Source: an uncultured Rhizobium sp. (GTDB lineage: Bacteria; Pseudomonadota; Alphaproteobacteria; Rhizobiales; Rhizobiaceae). From it: DNA of 50,076 nt. Under the pieces are notes generated by a model that saw only the letters and a list, made by a program, of their open reading frames with translations, had not been told where the DNA came from and made no database searches. The position numbers and the translations under genes were made by a program. Each line of letters opens with the position of its first letter. The first letter of the stretch is position 1. The DNA is taken from assembly GCA_945952415.1 (NCBI GenBank), contig CAMFIF010000024.1:1-50076 (forward strand), in the 5' to 3' direction. Shown here one piece after another: positions 15,480 through 24,305 of the stretch.

Positions 15480-16235
15480 TCAGGCGATGTAGATCTCGGG
15501 GCCCAGGCCCCGGTAGGGCGCGACACGGTCTTCCGGCGTCCCGTCAGGCAGGAAGAGCGACGTTACCTCTGCCAGTGGCACGATCATGAAGGGCGAGACC
15601 CGGTGGAGCTTCTCCGCCGTCAGCATCGCATGGACCTGCAGCGAACGCCCGGCAATTGCCCGCTTGATCGCCGCTTCCTCGAAATCGCCGGTGGAAAGGC
15701 CGTGGCGCGGATGGGCCGCGGTCGCGCCGAGGAAGAAGTGATCCGGCCTCAGGCGGGAAATCGCCGCCATCGCCTCCGCCCCCACCGCCACCATGGAATG
15801 CCGGTAGAGCTGCCCGCCAATGAGGATCACCCGGATGTCCCGGTGATGTTCGAGCGCCGCCGCAATTGTCGGGCTATGGGTGATCACCGTCAGCGTCAGG
15901 TCATGCGGTAGCGCCCGGACGAGCGCCGCCGTGGTCGTCCCGCCATCGAGAAACACGGTCTCTCCGGGCTGGATCAGCCCCGCGGCTGCGGCGCCGAGCC
16001 GGGATTTCTCATCGCTGCCAATCCGGCGACGTTCCTCGAGATCCGGCAGCGGTGGGGAAGCGGGCAGGGCGCCCCCATGCACCCGGACAAGCTTGCCCTC
16101 GGCGGCAAGCTCGCGAAGATCGCGCCGGATCGTGTCTTCCGAAAGCGTGAGCTCGGCGGCCAGTGTCCGGGCGACGATTTCGCCCTCCCGCGCCAGCCGG
16201 TCGAGGATGAGGATCTTGCGCTGTTGGGTGAGCAT
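15480..16235 (-). CDS. DeoR/GlpR-family transcriptional regulator
   Basis: A 251-residue protein. The N-terminal winged helix (about 1-57) contains QQRKILILDRL, the recognition segment SEDTIRRDLREL and the family-defining VHGGAL. A C-terminal DeoRC sensor domain (about 70-235) carries FLDGGTTTAALV and ITHSPTIA, which bind phosphorylated sugars in the family. It is divergent from the DUF4406-like gene at 16352, with a 116-nt shared promoter region containing a split 10-bp inverted repeat (16272-16281 and 16322-16331) that is a probable operator. Family members usually repress an adjacent catabolic gene until a phosphorylated sugar binds. Confidence 0.92.
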   Translation of the reverse strand: MLTQQRKILILDRLAREGEIVARTLAAELTLSEDTIRRDLRELAAEGKLVRVHGGALPASPPLPDLEERRRIGSDEKSRLGAAAAGLIQPGETVFLDGGTTTAALVRALPHDLTLTVITHSPTIAAALEHHRDIRVILIGGQLYRHSMVAVGAEAMAAISRLRPDHFFLGATAAHPRHGLSTGDFEEAAIKRAIAGRSLQVHAMLTAEKLHRVSPFMIVPLAEVTSLFLPDGTPEDRVAPYRGLGPEIYIA

Positions 16236-16271
16236 GGGCCTTGACTCTGCACGTTTATGCCTGTTTCATCG

Positions 16272-16331
16272 CGATATTGCACGATTATGTCGCCAAAAGC
16301 AAGAAAATTGCGGCAAAGACATGCAATATCG
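16272..16331. promoter_or_regulatory. Split inverted repeat in the DeoR / DUF4406 divergent promoter
   Basis: CGATATTGCA (16272-16281) and TGCAATATCG (16322-16331) are exact reverse complements, 40 nt apart, between the two divergent genes. A related partial match, gcacgat, follows the left copy. DeoR-family proteins often bind separated operators and loop the DNA, so this is a plausible operator pair. Confidence 0.55.
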
Positions 16332-16351
16332 TGAAAGTCCAGGAGTATGCG

Positions 16352-16717
16352 ATGCTGATTTTGATTGCCGGTCCCTATCGTTCGGGCACGGGGGATGATC
16401 CCGTCCTGATGGCAGAGAACCTCAAGCGCCTGGAGGCGCCCTCCCATGCCCTCTTCCGGGCGGGTCATGTGCCGATGATCGGGGAATGGGTGGCGCTGCC
16501 CGTCTGGCGAACCGCCGGTGGCGCTGCGGTGGGCGATGCGCTTTACGAGGAGATTTTCCACCCGGTCGCGCACCGGCTGCTTGCCCTGTGCGAGGGCGTG
16601 CTGCGCCTTCCCGGCCCCTCGAAAGGGGCCGACAATGACGTGCGCATCGCAAGGGAACGGGGCATTCCGGTCTGGTACCGGCTGGAGGACGTTCCCGGCT
16701 GCGGCGCGGCGGCCTGA
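16352..16717 (+). CDS. DUF4406-like protein (nucleoside 2-deoxyribosyltransferase-related fold)
   Basis: A 121-residue soluble protein starting MLILIAGPYRSG, the nucleotide-binding-like opening of DUF4406 and related nucleoside deoxyribosyltransferase-fold proteins. This is followed by HVPMIGEW in the middle and LRLPGPSKGADND(V) near residue 90. The start at 16352 is set by AGGAG 7 nt upstream and by the fold; a longer open frame from 16241 would run into the regulator's promoter. It is divergent from a DeoR-family gene, which suggests that one controls the other and that the substrate is related to nucleosides or sugar phosphates. The enzyme activity is not proven. Confidence 0.8.
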   Translation: MLILIAGPYRSGTGDDPVLMAENLKRLEAPSHALFRAGHVPMIGEWVALPVWRTAGGAAVGDALYEEIFHPVAHRLLALCEGVLRLPGPSKGADNDVRIARERGIPVWYRLEDVPGCGAAA

Positions 16718-16766
16718 GGCCTTTCAGCCCCTCCATGCCACCCAAGGGCGCGCCGGGGAGACACGC

Positions 16767-17429
16767 TCACTCCGGTTCGCCAAGGCGGGTTTCCATCATC
16801 TTGCGGAAGGCGGGGCGCGACTGGCAGGCGGCAAGCCAGGCCTTCACATGGGGTGCCGCATCGAAGAGCGCCTGTTCGGTCTGCGTGTAGCGGAACACTT
16901 CCGCGAGGTTGAGATCGGCGACGGTGAAGCGGTCGCCCACCACATGGCCGGTGGCGGCAAGCCGGTTGTTCAGGACGCCGAAGGCCTTTTTCAGCGCCCG
17001 GCGGGCGACGGCAATGACAGCCTTGCCTTCCTCGCTCTCCTGCTGTCCGGCATCGTAGGTCAGCACGATCTTCACCGCATGGGGCTCCACCTCGTTGGCG
17101 GCCCAGAAGCTCCAGCGCAGCATGTCGCCCTCTTCCGCAAGCGAGCGGGGCGAGAGGCTGGAGGAGGCGTGCTTGCGCGCGAGATAGAGATTGGTGGCGA
17201 GCGATTCCGTCAGAAGCAGGTCGCCATCCGTCACCGCCGGGATCTGTCCCATGGGATTGACGGCAAGGAAGGCGGGGGAGACGGTGGTAAGCGGCGCATC
17301 GGCGGAAAGCGGATCGGCCACCCGCCGTGCCTGGATCACCGGCACGGAGGTGAAGGGAATGTCCAGTTCCAGGGCCATCCAGTAATTGCGCGAGGCGCGC
17401 GAGCGGTAAACGCCATAGATCGTCAGCAT
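16767..17429 (-). CDS. Glutathione S-transferase
   Basis: A 220-residue GST. The thioredoxin-like N-terminal domain (1-85) starts [14 protein letters not shown] and has the cis-proline segment GQIPAV and the LTESLA motif that binds the glutathione gamma-glutamyl group. A helical C-terminal domain contains the [11 protein letters not shown]-capping segment. It probably conjugates or reduces electrophiles with glutathione in the cytoplasm. A LysR regulator gene lies 101 nt upstream on the same strand and could control it. The start at 17429 was chosen over a longer open frame because the GST fold begins there. Confidence 0.9.
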   Translation of the reverse strand: MLTIYGVYRSRASRNYWMALELDIPFTSVPVIQARRVADPLSADAPLTTVSPAFLAVNPMGQIPAVTDGDLLLTESLATNLYLARKHASSSLSPRSLAEEGDMLRWSFWAANEVEPHAVKIVLTYDAGQQESEEGKAVIAVARRALKKAFGVLNNRLAATGHVVGDRFTVADLNLAEVFRYTQTEQALFDAAPHVKAWLAACQSRPAFRKMMETRLGEPE

Positions 17430-17530
17430 TGCGAGGTCTCCGTTTGCGGTCCGGCGGACCTTAAGCGCTCGCTGCGCCCGATAACATCGCCTTCCCCTGA
17501 AGCGGCAATCAATTCGGTTGATGGATCGCC

Positions 17531-18487
17531 TCAATCCACCCCGCAGCCGGGATAACGGGTGGAAAGCGGCTCCAGGATGGAGAAGATCTTCTCCCTTATC
17601 CAGCGATGGCCGGGGCTTTCCTCGTTGCGGCGATGCCAGGTGGCGACGAGAAGCGGCGCGGGCACCGGCACCGGCGGCTCGAAACAGTCGAGCTGCATTT
17701 CCTCGGCCAGCCGGTCCGCCATGTGGATCGGCACCAGCGAGATGAGATCGGTGCGGCTGACGGTGCGGCAGATGGAATAGAAGAAGGGCAGGGTCACCGT
17801 CACCCGCCGCGAGCGTCCCACCCGGGAAAGCGGCCCGTCCGCATCCGCCGCCACATTGCCCTCGGGCGAGAAGAGCACATGGCCAAGCGCGCAATAGAGA
17901 TCGAGCGGCATCTGCGCGCCGGGCAGCACGCCCGCCTCGGCAATCGCCCGGTGGCCGCGGGCGGCAATGAGCACGAAGGGCGAGCGCAACAGCCGCTTGC
18001 GGATCACCCAGTCCGGCACCGCCTGTTCGGGATGGAGCGCCAGATCCGCCTTGAACTGTTCGAGGCTTTCCACATAGACGTCGCGCACCAGATCGACCTG
18101 GTGCAGCCGGATCCCCGGCGCCTCCTGCGCCAGTTGCGCGGCGAGCTCCGGCATCAGGTTTTCGGCAAAATAATCCGCCCCGGCAATGCGGAAGCCGAAA
18201 TTTGCCCGCGCGGGATCGAAGGCTGTGCCGATGGAGAGCAGCGATTCCATCCGCGCCAGCTCCTCGCGAAGCGGCACGGCCAGCATCGCGGCCCGGCCGG
18301 TCGGCACGAGGCGCGTGCCCTGGCGCACGAAAAGCTCGTCGTCGAAGGCATAGCGCAGCCGCCCCAGTGCGGCCGAAACCGCCGGCTGCGAAAGCCCCAG
18401 CCGCTCGCCCGCCTTCACCGTCGATCCGTCGCGCAGCAGCGCATCCAGCACGCGCAGCAGGTTAAGGTCGAATGCGGTGAAATCCAT
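17531..18487 (-). CDS. LysR-family transcriptional regulator
   Basis: A 318-residue protein with an N-terminal LysR helix-turn-helix (about 5-65: [39 protein letters not shown], here cited by position) followed by the DDELFVRQG segment seen in NodD-like members. An inducer-binding domain covers about 90-300. The ligand is unknown. It lies upstream of the GST gene in the same direction with a 101-nt gap, so GST is a candidate target. An 80-nt gap separates its start from the end of the beta-helix protein gene. Confidence 0.92.
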   Translation of the reverse strand: MDFTAFDLNLLRVLDALLRDGSTVKAGERLGLSQPAVSAALGRLRYAFDDELFVRQGTRLVPTGRAAMLAVPLREELARMESLLSIGTAFDPARANFGFRIAGADYFAENLMPELAAQLAQEAPGIRLHQVDLVRDVYVESLEQFKADLALHPEQAVPDWVIRKRLLRSPFVLIAARGHRAIAEAGVLPGAQMPLDLYCALGHVLFSPEGNVAADADGPLSRVGRSRRVTVTLPFFYSICRTVSRTDLISLVPIHMADRLAEEMQLDCFEPPVPVPAPLLVATWHRRNEESPGHRWIREKIFSILEPLSTRYPGCGVD

Positions 18488-18566
18488 GGACAGGGGCCGG
18501 CTCCTCTTCTACCGCCAATCTATTAGGTCCCGCTTACGTTTTCAACGTCCAGTTTATGCTTCCCGC

Positions 18567-19922
18567 TCAGGACAGGATGTTGCGCTCGACGGCGAGGCCC
18601 GGAAAGGCCTCCGCCCCGCCGATCAGCTCGCCGCTTGCCTGCTCGTTCCAGCGAAAACCGGCAATGGCGGCGCCGGGCGTTGCCGAAAAGACATTGCCGG
18701 AGATCATCGCGCGGCCCGCGCCCTCCGCCACGCTCACCGCGCAGCCCACCGGCACCGCCCGGACCATGTTCCCGGAGGCCGAGACATTGCGCAGATAAGG
18801 CCCCCAGCCGAGAAGCAGGCCCCATTTCTCCACCGTGTCGATCGCATTGCCCGAAATGACCGCATCGGCTTCCGCGCTGATCCCGATGCCGAAACCCGCA
18901 TCCGCGGCGGGGTAGGGCCCGGGGCCCGCAATATTGCGCACCACATTGCCGGAAATGCTGGCGAGCCGCCCGCCCTCGTTGAAGTTGACGACGGCAATGC
19001 CATTGGCCGCCCCATCCACCAGATTGGCGGATATCACCGCCGCCTCGAAGGAAAACTCCACGTAAAGCGCCGTCTCGCCGGAGCGCAGGCACTGGTTGCC
19101 TGTGATCGTGACGCCGGAGGCGCTGTTGGCCCGGATCGCGGAAAAGGCGCAGTCGCTCACATGGTTGGCCGAAACGATCACCTGGCCGGCGCGGAAAATG
19201 TTGATGCCATTGCCGTTCTGCCCGGTGCCGCCGGAGCGGGCGGCAATCTTCGACACCCGGTTGCCGGAAACCAGCGTGCCGTCCTCGCCCGCCTGGTAGC
19301 GATGGATGAGGATGCCGCCATTGCCGCAGCCCTCCACCCGGTTGTCGCGCACCGAAAGGCCGCGGCTGTCGACGGCAAAGAGCCCCGCTTCCGCCGCCCC
19401 GCTGATCCGGCAGTTGCTGATCGTGCCGCCACAGCCCTCCAGCCGGATGCCATGGGCGGAAGAGCCCTGGATGGTGCAATTGTCGATCTCCACCTCCGAA
19501 ACACCGGCAAGGCCGACGAGCCCGCCGGCGGGATCGGCAAGCCAGCGGTTCGCCCCGTCGATCTCCAGCCCGTAAAGCCTGATGCGCCGGGCATTCGCCG
19601 CCTGGAACAGATGGCCTTCGCCCGTATATTCGATACGGGTGCGCCCCGGCACGCCGTTGATCTCGCAATTGTCGGGGAGGTCCAGATTGGAGACCCGATA
19701 GGTGCCGGGCGGCAGGAAGACCGGACGCCCCCTTTCCGCCGCCTCCGCAAGCACCCGGGCGAAACGCCGGCTGCCGCCGCCGGGACCCGGTGCGGTTGCA
19801 ACCGGATGGATATCGTCGAGCCCGCCCCGAAGCCCCGCATCGCCGATCAGCCCCGCCGCCCGCACGGCCGGCGCCGCCAGTCCCAGAAGGGCGCTGGCAA
19901 GAAGAAGGCGGCGTGTCGGCAT
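18567..19922 (-). CDS. Tat-type exported beta-helix repeat protein (TIGR03808-like)
   Basis: A 451-residue exported protein. The N-terminus MPTRRLLLASALLGLAAPA has a twin-arginine pair and hydrophobic core ending APAVRAAG, consistent with Tat export. The rest is a series of roughly 22-residue rungs with recurrent ISGN/VxxN and GI patterns, as in right-handed parallel beta-helices (pectate-lyase-like, NosD/CASH-like). It matches my recollection of an alphaproteobacterial family called twin-arginine-translocated repeat protein (TIGR03808). No catalytic residues can be named. Such folds often bind or cleave polysaccharide. The start at 19922 places the signal peptide at the N-terminus; an upstream in-frame ATG adds 24 residues without benefit. 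Confidence 0.85.
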   Translation of the reverse strand: MPTRRLLLASALLGLAAPAVRAAGLIGDAGLRGGLDDIHPVATAPGPGGGSRRFARVLAEAAERGRPVFLPPGTYRVSNLDLPDNCEINGVPGRTRIEYTGEGHLFQAANARRIRLYGLEIDGANRWLADPAGGLVGLAGVSEVEIDNCTIQGSSAHGIRLEGCGGTISNCRISGAAEAGLFAVDSRGLSVRDNRVEGCGNGGILIHRYQAGEDGTLVSGNRVSKIAARSGGTGQNGNGINIFRAGQVIVSANHVSDCAFSAIRANSASGVTITGNQCLRSGETALYVEFSFEAAVISANLVDGAANGIAVVNFNEGGRLASISGNVVRNIAGPGPYPAADAGFGIGISAEADAVISGNAIDTVEKWGLLLGWGPYLRNVSASGNMVRAVPVGCAVSVAEGAGRAMISGNVFSATPGAAIAGFRWNEQASGELIGGAEAFPGLAVERNILS

Positions 19923-20203
19923 GGGACGGCTCCTGGGATCTGGGGTCTTTGAAAAACAAGGGAGCAATCCCCGTGCCAGCTTCCGATGCTTCATTCTGGC
20001 ACAGACGTGCCGGCCACAGGCCGCAGCTCGAAAAGAAGGTCGCGAAACCGTTTGCCGTTGACGCTATTTTGATGCCGACAGGCTAAACTTAAGTCTCGCA
20101 CTGAAAATGGTTTGAATGTAATAATACAGACAGTTTCGTTTCGTGGTTGTATCCTGGTCTTCCGGGAAGGGTATGGCAACGAGACCCAGGAAAGGAACGG
20201 GGC

Positions 20204-22501
20204 ATGCACAAAGCCGGGATTTTGGGCGCCGAAGACGGGGTTTCCGAGGGGATGTCCGAGGAACGCCGCATTCTTCTGTCGCTCGCCGGCGCCCGAATCG
20301 TCACCGAGAGCACCGAGCTTCTGACGGCGGAGGTGGATTTCCTCCGTTCCGTTCTGGAACAGCTTCCCGCGCAGGTGTTCGTCAAGGATGTGCAGAGCCG
20401 CTTCCTCTTCGCCAATCAGGCCACGGTGCGAAGGCTCGGCGCCACCTCCTTTGCCGAAATGAAGGGCAAGACCGATTTCGCCTTTTACGGCCCCCACGAT
20501 GCCCAGGCCTTCTACGATCTCGAACAGCAGGTGATGCGCACCGGCGTGCCGGCCATGAACCAGGAGGAGAAATTCGTCGGCGAGGACGGGCTTCCCTCCT
20601 GGCACCTCTCCTGCAAGCTGCCGATCCTCAATCCCGCCGGCGAGGTGAACGGCATCGTCGGCTTCTCGCTCGACATCACCGAGCGCAAGCGGCAGGAAAT
20701 GCTTCGCCGCGGCCAGTCCGACCTTCTGGAAATGATCGCCCGGTCCGAGCCGCTGCCCGCCATTCTCGAAGCCCTCGTGCTCCTCATCGAGGCGCAGCTG
20801 ACAGGCATTTTCGGCTCCATCCTGCTGCTCGACGAGGAGGGCCGCCGCCTGTTCAAGGGGGCCGCGCCCAACCTGCCGGATGCCTATAACGACCAGATCG
20901 AGGGCGTGGCCGTGGGCAACATGGTCGGCTCCTGCGGCACGGCCGCCTGGTCGGGCAAGCCCGTCTTCGTCAGCGATATCATGAGCGATCCGCGCTGGGC
21001 GAATTATCGCGGGCTGGCGGCCGCCTTCGGCTTCCGTTCCTGCTGGTCCACGCCCATCATCGCCCAGCACAATCACGTGCTCGGCACCTTCGCGCTCTAT
21101 TCCTTCGAGGTGCGGGAGCCGACGTCGGAAGAATTGCAGCTCATCAGCATCGCCACCCACATTGCCGGCATCGCCATCGAGCGCAAGCGGGCCGAAGACC
21201 GCATCCGCTATCTCGCCCACCACGATTCCCTCACCGGCCTGCCGAACCGCGCCGCCTTCATGGATATCATGGCCGAGGCCTTCAACCAGGCCCGCCACAC
21301 CCAGCAGCATGTGGCGGTGGTCTATATCGATCTCGACAATTTCAAGCAGGTCAACGATACCCACGGCCATCACGCGGGCGATCTGCTGCTCGTGGAATTT
21401 GCCGCCCGGCTTGTCGATTTCAAGCATGGCGGCGACCATGTGGTGCGCCTCGGCGGCGATGAATTCGTCATGCTCTGCCTCACCAAGCCCACCGACGAGC
21501 GCCCCTTCATCAGCCGGCTGCACCAGCTGCGCAAGGCGCTCGCCCAGCCGATCCGCATCGGCAATGGCGAGGTCGTCACCACCGCCAGCATCGGCGTGGC
21601 GCGCTATCCCCGCGACGGCGCGACGCCGGAGGCGGTTCTGGCCAGCGCCGATGCCGCCATGTATCGATCCAAGGAAATGGGCCGCGACACGCTCTGCGTC
21701 TATGACGGCCCGGGCAACATGAAGATCAGCCGTGATATCGGCCGCGAGGAAGAACTGCGCCGCGCCATCGAGAATGGCGAGCTGTTCCTCGAATACCAGC
21801 CGCGGGTGGACATGATTTCGGGCCGCATCCTGGGTCTGGAGGCGCTGGTGCGCTGGCGCCATCCCAAGGAAGGCATCGTGCCGCCCCTGCAGTTCATTCC
21901 GATGGCCGAGGAAACCGGCCTCATCCTGCCGCTCGGCAACTGGGTGCTGAAAACCGCGACCCGCCAGGCCAGGGCCTGGCAGGATGCCGGCCTGCCGCCC
22001 GTGGTCATGGCCGTCAATGTCTCGGCCCGCCAGTTCTGCGATCCGCTCTTCCCCAACCTCGTCGAACAGGCGCTGACCGAAAGCGGCCTTTCGGCGGAAT
22101 TCCTGGAGCTGGAACTCACCGAATATACGCTGCTCGGCAATGTGAACGGCGCCGCCGCGGCAATGAATGCGGTAAAGGCGCTGGGCGTGCGCCTCTCGGT
22201 GGATGATTTCGGCACCGGCTACGCCAATCTGGACATATTGCGCGATTTCCCCATGGACATGCTGAAGATCGACCGCAGCTTCGTGGAAGCGCTGCCCGGC
22301 GATCAGGCCACCCGCGCAATCGCGGGCGCCGTCATGTCGCTCGCCCGGGATCTCAAGCTTTCGGTCGTCGCCGAAGGCGTGGAGACCAAGGAGCAGCAGG
22401 ATTATCTGAGGGCGGAAGGCTGTGCCGAGGCCCAGGGCTATCTCTATTCCGCCCCGATCGGCGCGCCGGAAATCGCCCAGCTTCTGGGCGCCGCCTGCTG
22501 A
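20204..22501 (+). CDS. PAS-GAF-GGDEF-EAL cyclic-di-GMP signalling protein
   Basis: A 765-residue cytoplasmic protein with no membrane segment. Domains in order: PAS (about 45-165, with VFVKDVQSRFLFAN), GAF (about 180-325), GGDEF (about 340-500) with LTGLPNRAAF and an intact GGDEF catalytic loop, and EAL (about 515-760) with EALVRW, ELTEYTLL and DDFGTGY. Both diguanylate cyclase and phosphodiesterase sites look complete, so it could make or degrade c-di-GMP depending on signals sensed by PAS/GAF. The start at 20204 follows AAAGGAA; the frame open from 20147 begins with TTG. It diverges from the beta-helix gene across a 281-nt gap. Confidence 0.93.
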   Translation: MHKAGILGAEDGVSEGMSEERRILLSLAGARIVTESTELLTAEVDFLRSVLEQLPAQVFVKDVQSRFLFANQATVRRLGATSFAEMKGKTDFAFYGPHDAQAFYDLEQQVMRTGVPAMNQEEKFVGEDGLPSWHLSCKLPILNPAGEVNGIVGFSLDITERKRQEMLRRGQSDLLEMIARSEPLPAILEALVLLIEAQLTGIFGSILLLDEEGRRLFKGAAPNLPDAYNDQIEGVAVGNMVGSCGTAAWSGKPVFVSDIMSDPRWANYRGLAAAFGFRSCWSTPIIAQHNHVLGTFALYSFEVREPTSEELQLISIATHIAGIAIERKRAEDRIRYLAHHDSLTGLPNRAAFMDIMAEAFNQARHTQQHVAVVYIDLDNFKQVNDTHGHHAGDLLLVEFAARLVDFKHGGDHVVRLGGDEFVMLCLTKPTDERPFISRLHQLRKALAQPIRIGNGEVVTTASIGVARYPRDGATPEAVLASADAAMYRSKEMGRDTLCVYDGPGNMKISRDIGREEELRRAIENGELFLEYQPRVDMISGRILGLEALVRWRHPKEGIVPPLQFIPMAEETGLILPLGNWVLKTATRQARAWQDAGLPPVVMAVNVSARQFCDPLFPNLVEQALTESGLSAEFLELELTEYTLLGNVNGAAAAMNAVKALGVRLSVDDFGTGYANLDILRDFPMDMLKIDRSFVEALPGDQATRAIAGAVMSLARDLKLSVVAEGVETKEQQDYLRAEGCAEAQGYLYSAPIGAPEIAQLLGAAC

Positions 22502-22592
22502 TACCGGCGAGACGCAGCATTTCCCTTTAACATCTTTTGTGGATATAACCGGCCTTGACGATCATCAGGACTGCCGGGGGGACAAGAAGGGC

Positions 22593-23180
22593 ATGGCCGA
22601 AGAAAAGCGAATGGGCAAGGGCCGGCTGGAGGCCTTTTCCGATGGCGTGATCGCCATCATCATCACCATCATGGTGCTGGAGATCAAGGTACAGCATGGC
22701 GAGACGCTCTCCGCCCTCCTGCCGCTCTATCCCGTCTTTCTCTCCTATGTGCTGAGCTTCGTGCATGTGGGCATCTACTGGAACAACCACCACCACATGT
22801 TCCACGCCGTCACCCATGTGAAGGGCGGGGTTCTGTGGGCGAACATGCACCTGCTCTTCTGGCTGTCGCTGGTGCCCTTCACCACGGGCTTCATGGGTGA
22901 AAACCACTTCGCGCCCTTTCCGGTGGCGCTCTATGGCATGAACCTGCTTCTGTGCGGGGTGGCCTATTTCATCCTGGCGCGGCAGCTGCTGCGCCATCAC
23001 GGAAGGGAATCCGAACTCGCCCGCGCCATCGGCCGCGACCGGAAGGGCGTGGTCTCCGTGGTGCTCTATGCCATCGCCGTGGCTGTGTCCTTCATCGAGC
23101 CGATCCTGTCGATGGCGATCTACACGATCGTCGCCGCCCTCTGGTTCATCCCCGACCGCCGCTTCGAAGACCGCGATTGA
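22593..23180 (+). CDS. TMEM175-family (DUF1211) membrane protein, putative potassium channel
   Basis: A 195-residue protein with about six membrane helices. Near residue 10 it has the hallmark RLEAFSDGVIAI segment (FSD motif) of the TMEM175/DUF1211 family, whose members are K+ channels in bacteria and lysosomes. A His-rich NNHHHMFHAVTH segment follows helix 2, as usual in the family. Bacterial forms have one six-helix repeat and act as tetramers, which fits this length. The start at 22593 is the first Met before the motif, with a purine-rich site (aagaagg) upstream. Confidence 0.87.
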   Translation: MAEEKRMGKGRLEAFSDGVIAIIITIMVLEIKVQHGETLSALLPLYPVFLSYVLSFVHVGIYWNNHHHMFHAVTHVKGGVLWANMHLLFWLSLVPFTTGFMGENHFAPFPVALYGMNLLLCGVAYFILARQLLRHHGRESELARAIGRDRKGVVSVVLYAIAVAVSFIEPILSMAIYTIVAALWFIPDRRFEDRD

Positions 23181-23415
23181 GGGGTGGGCGGTTGGCCATC
23201 GGCGGGCGGGTCTGATCCACCGGCGCGGCGCGGCGACGGCACGCATGCCATCAACGGGAATGCCACCATTGCGCCTGTCCCGCGTTATTCCTCTGTCAGC
23301 GGCATCCTGATAGGCGGCTGCCTGTCGGCTGTCGCCGTTCTTGCGCGGAACCGCTGTGTGCCACGCCTGCCATGGCGACCGCGCCACGCAGGACAGCAAG
23401 GCAAGGGATTTGACC

Positions 23416-23760
23416 ATGGACGACGATACCGCCTGGAAAACCGAAGAACGATTGTGGCTCGATGGCGTCGAGGTCTATGACGAGATCGTCGACCCGGCCT
23501 GCCTGATGGCCTTTCCCTCCATGGGCGTGCTGCAGATGGAGGCCATCCGCAAGGGTCTTGAAGGGGTTGCCCGCTGGGCTGCCGTGGCCATGTCCGACCG
23601 CGTGCTCCGTCGCGCGGATGCGAACAGTCTGGTGCTGGGATACACGGCAGAGGGCCGGCGCGAGGGAGAAGAACCCTACCGCTGCATCTGCACCTCCACC
23701 TACCGCGCCGCCGCTGACGGGTGGAAGCTCGTTCAGCACCAGCAGACCCCCTGCGGCTGA
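23416..23760 (+). CDS. Small SnoaL/DUF4440-like (NTF2-fold) protein
   Basis: A 114-residue protein with an N-terminal helix carrying WKTEERLWLDGVEVYDEIVDP, a central VLRRADANSLVLGYTAEG strand, and a C-terminal TSTYRAAADGWKLVQHQQTP segment. This is the layout of NTF2-fold proteins of the DUF4440 type. Such proteins are cytoplasmic and often of unknown substrate. The start at 23416 was chosen because the fold begins there; a longer frame from 23341 adds a non-conserved tail. Confidence 0.78.
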   Translation: MDDDTAWKTEERLWLDGVEVYDEIVDPACLMAFPSMGVLQMEAIRKGLEGVARWAAVAMSDRVLRRADANSLVLGYTAEGRREGEEPYRCICTSTYRAAADGWKLVQHQQTPCG

Positions 23761-23815
23761 ACCCCTGGGCGCATTGTCCACGCTGGCAGGCCTAATAAAG
23801 GAAATTTACGGCCGG

Positions 23816-23829
23816 TTGCGCTAGATCAA
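23816..23829 (+). promoter_or_regulatory. Half-matching FNR/FixK-type box
   Basis: TTGCGCTAGATCAA matches 8 of the 10 fixed positions of TTGAT-N4-ATCAA, with a perfect right half. It lies just downstream of the NTF2-like gene. Weak on its own; noted because a better box lies 94 nt further on. Confidence 0.25.
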
Positions 23830-23909
23830 TTCCCTGTTGCCCGCTTTAGATCATTATCCTGTCATGGCCTATGGAAAATCCGTGAGCGGAATTCCGGCCA
23901 TGACAAGTA

Positions 23910-23923
23910 TTGATCAAGATGAA
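23910..23923 (+). promoter_or_regulatory. Candidate FNR/FixK box upstream of a small membrane protein
   Basis: TTGATCAAGATGAA matches 9 of the 10 fixed positions of the FNR/FixK consensus TTGAT-N4-ATCAA. It lies about 62 nt before the ATG at 23986, a distance that allows an activating position near -41 with a short leader. Oxygen-dependent control is an inference. Confidence 0.4.
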
Positions 23924-23985
23924 AGCAACAACCGGCCCTCGTCATCGGGGGATGGCATGGTCGTCTGTTGCCGGGGAGACAGGAC

Positions 23986-24186
23986 ATGATACGTTTGGCA
24001 GCCGTTCTTTACATTCTGACGGCCACCGTTTTTGCCGGATCTGCTGTGATTGCAGTTCTGACGATGCGCATGATGGCGCCCGCGCAGATCGGCGGTGCCT
24101 TTCTGGCCGGTCTCGTCCTTGCTGCGCCCGTGGCCTTTCTCGTGGCCCGCAATGTCTACAATGCCCTGAACAGCCGGAGCGTCTGA
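23986..24186 (+). CDS. Short two-helix inner-membrane protein
   Basis: A 66-residue protein with two membrane helices (about 5-27 and 36-57) ending in VARNVYNALNSRSV. It resembles short alphaproteobacterial proteins that some annotations mislabel as CTP synthetase; no enzyme domain is present. The start at 23986 follows GGAGACAGG; an upstream ATG adds six residues. A candidate FNR/FixK site at 23910-23923 lies in its upstream region, and a strong hairpin (24214-24239) follows it. It seems to be a single-gene unit. Confidence 0.65.
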   Translation: MIRLAAVLYILTATVFAGSAVIAVLTMRMMAPAQIGGAFLAGLVLAAPVAFLVARNVYNALNSRSV

Positions 24187-24213
24187 CACGCCCCGTGCCC
24201 GGGAAGGGCTGAG

Positions 24214-24246
24214 CCTCCGGGTCGGGCGGGGCCCGGAGGTGTCTTT
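24214..24246 (+). terminator. Probable terminator after the short membrane protein
   Basis: CCTCCGGG (24214-24221) and CCCGGAGG (24232-24239) form an 8-bp stem around a G-rich 10-nt loop, followed by TGTCTTT. It lies about 30 nt after the stop codon at 24186. Confidence 0.6.
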
Positions 24247-24305
24247 CCATCCCGCCCGGGCTCGGCTAAGAGCGGTCTGAGACACCCTTCAGTCCGGAGT
24301 GCACC

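Noticed and set aside
14300..15526. A 408-codon minus-strand open frame opposite the SPINDLY-type gene
   Set aside because: Shadow of a well-conserved glycosyltransferase; no motif, and its 3' part lies antisense to the catalytic domain.
19991..21862. A 623-codon open frame on the minus strand opposite the GGDEF-EAL gene
   Set aside because: It lies entirely antisense to a gene with clear PAS, GAF, GGDEF and EAL motifs, and its product is a His/Gly/Asp-rich low-complexity sequence typical of shadow frames in GC-rich DNA.
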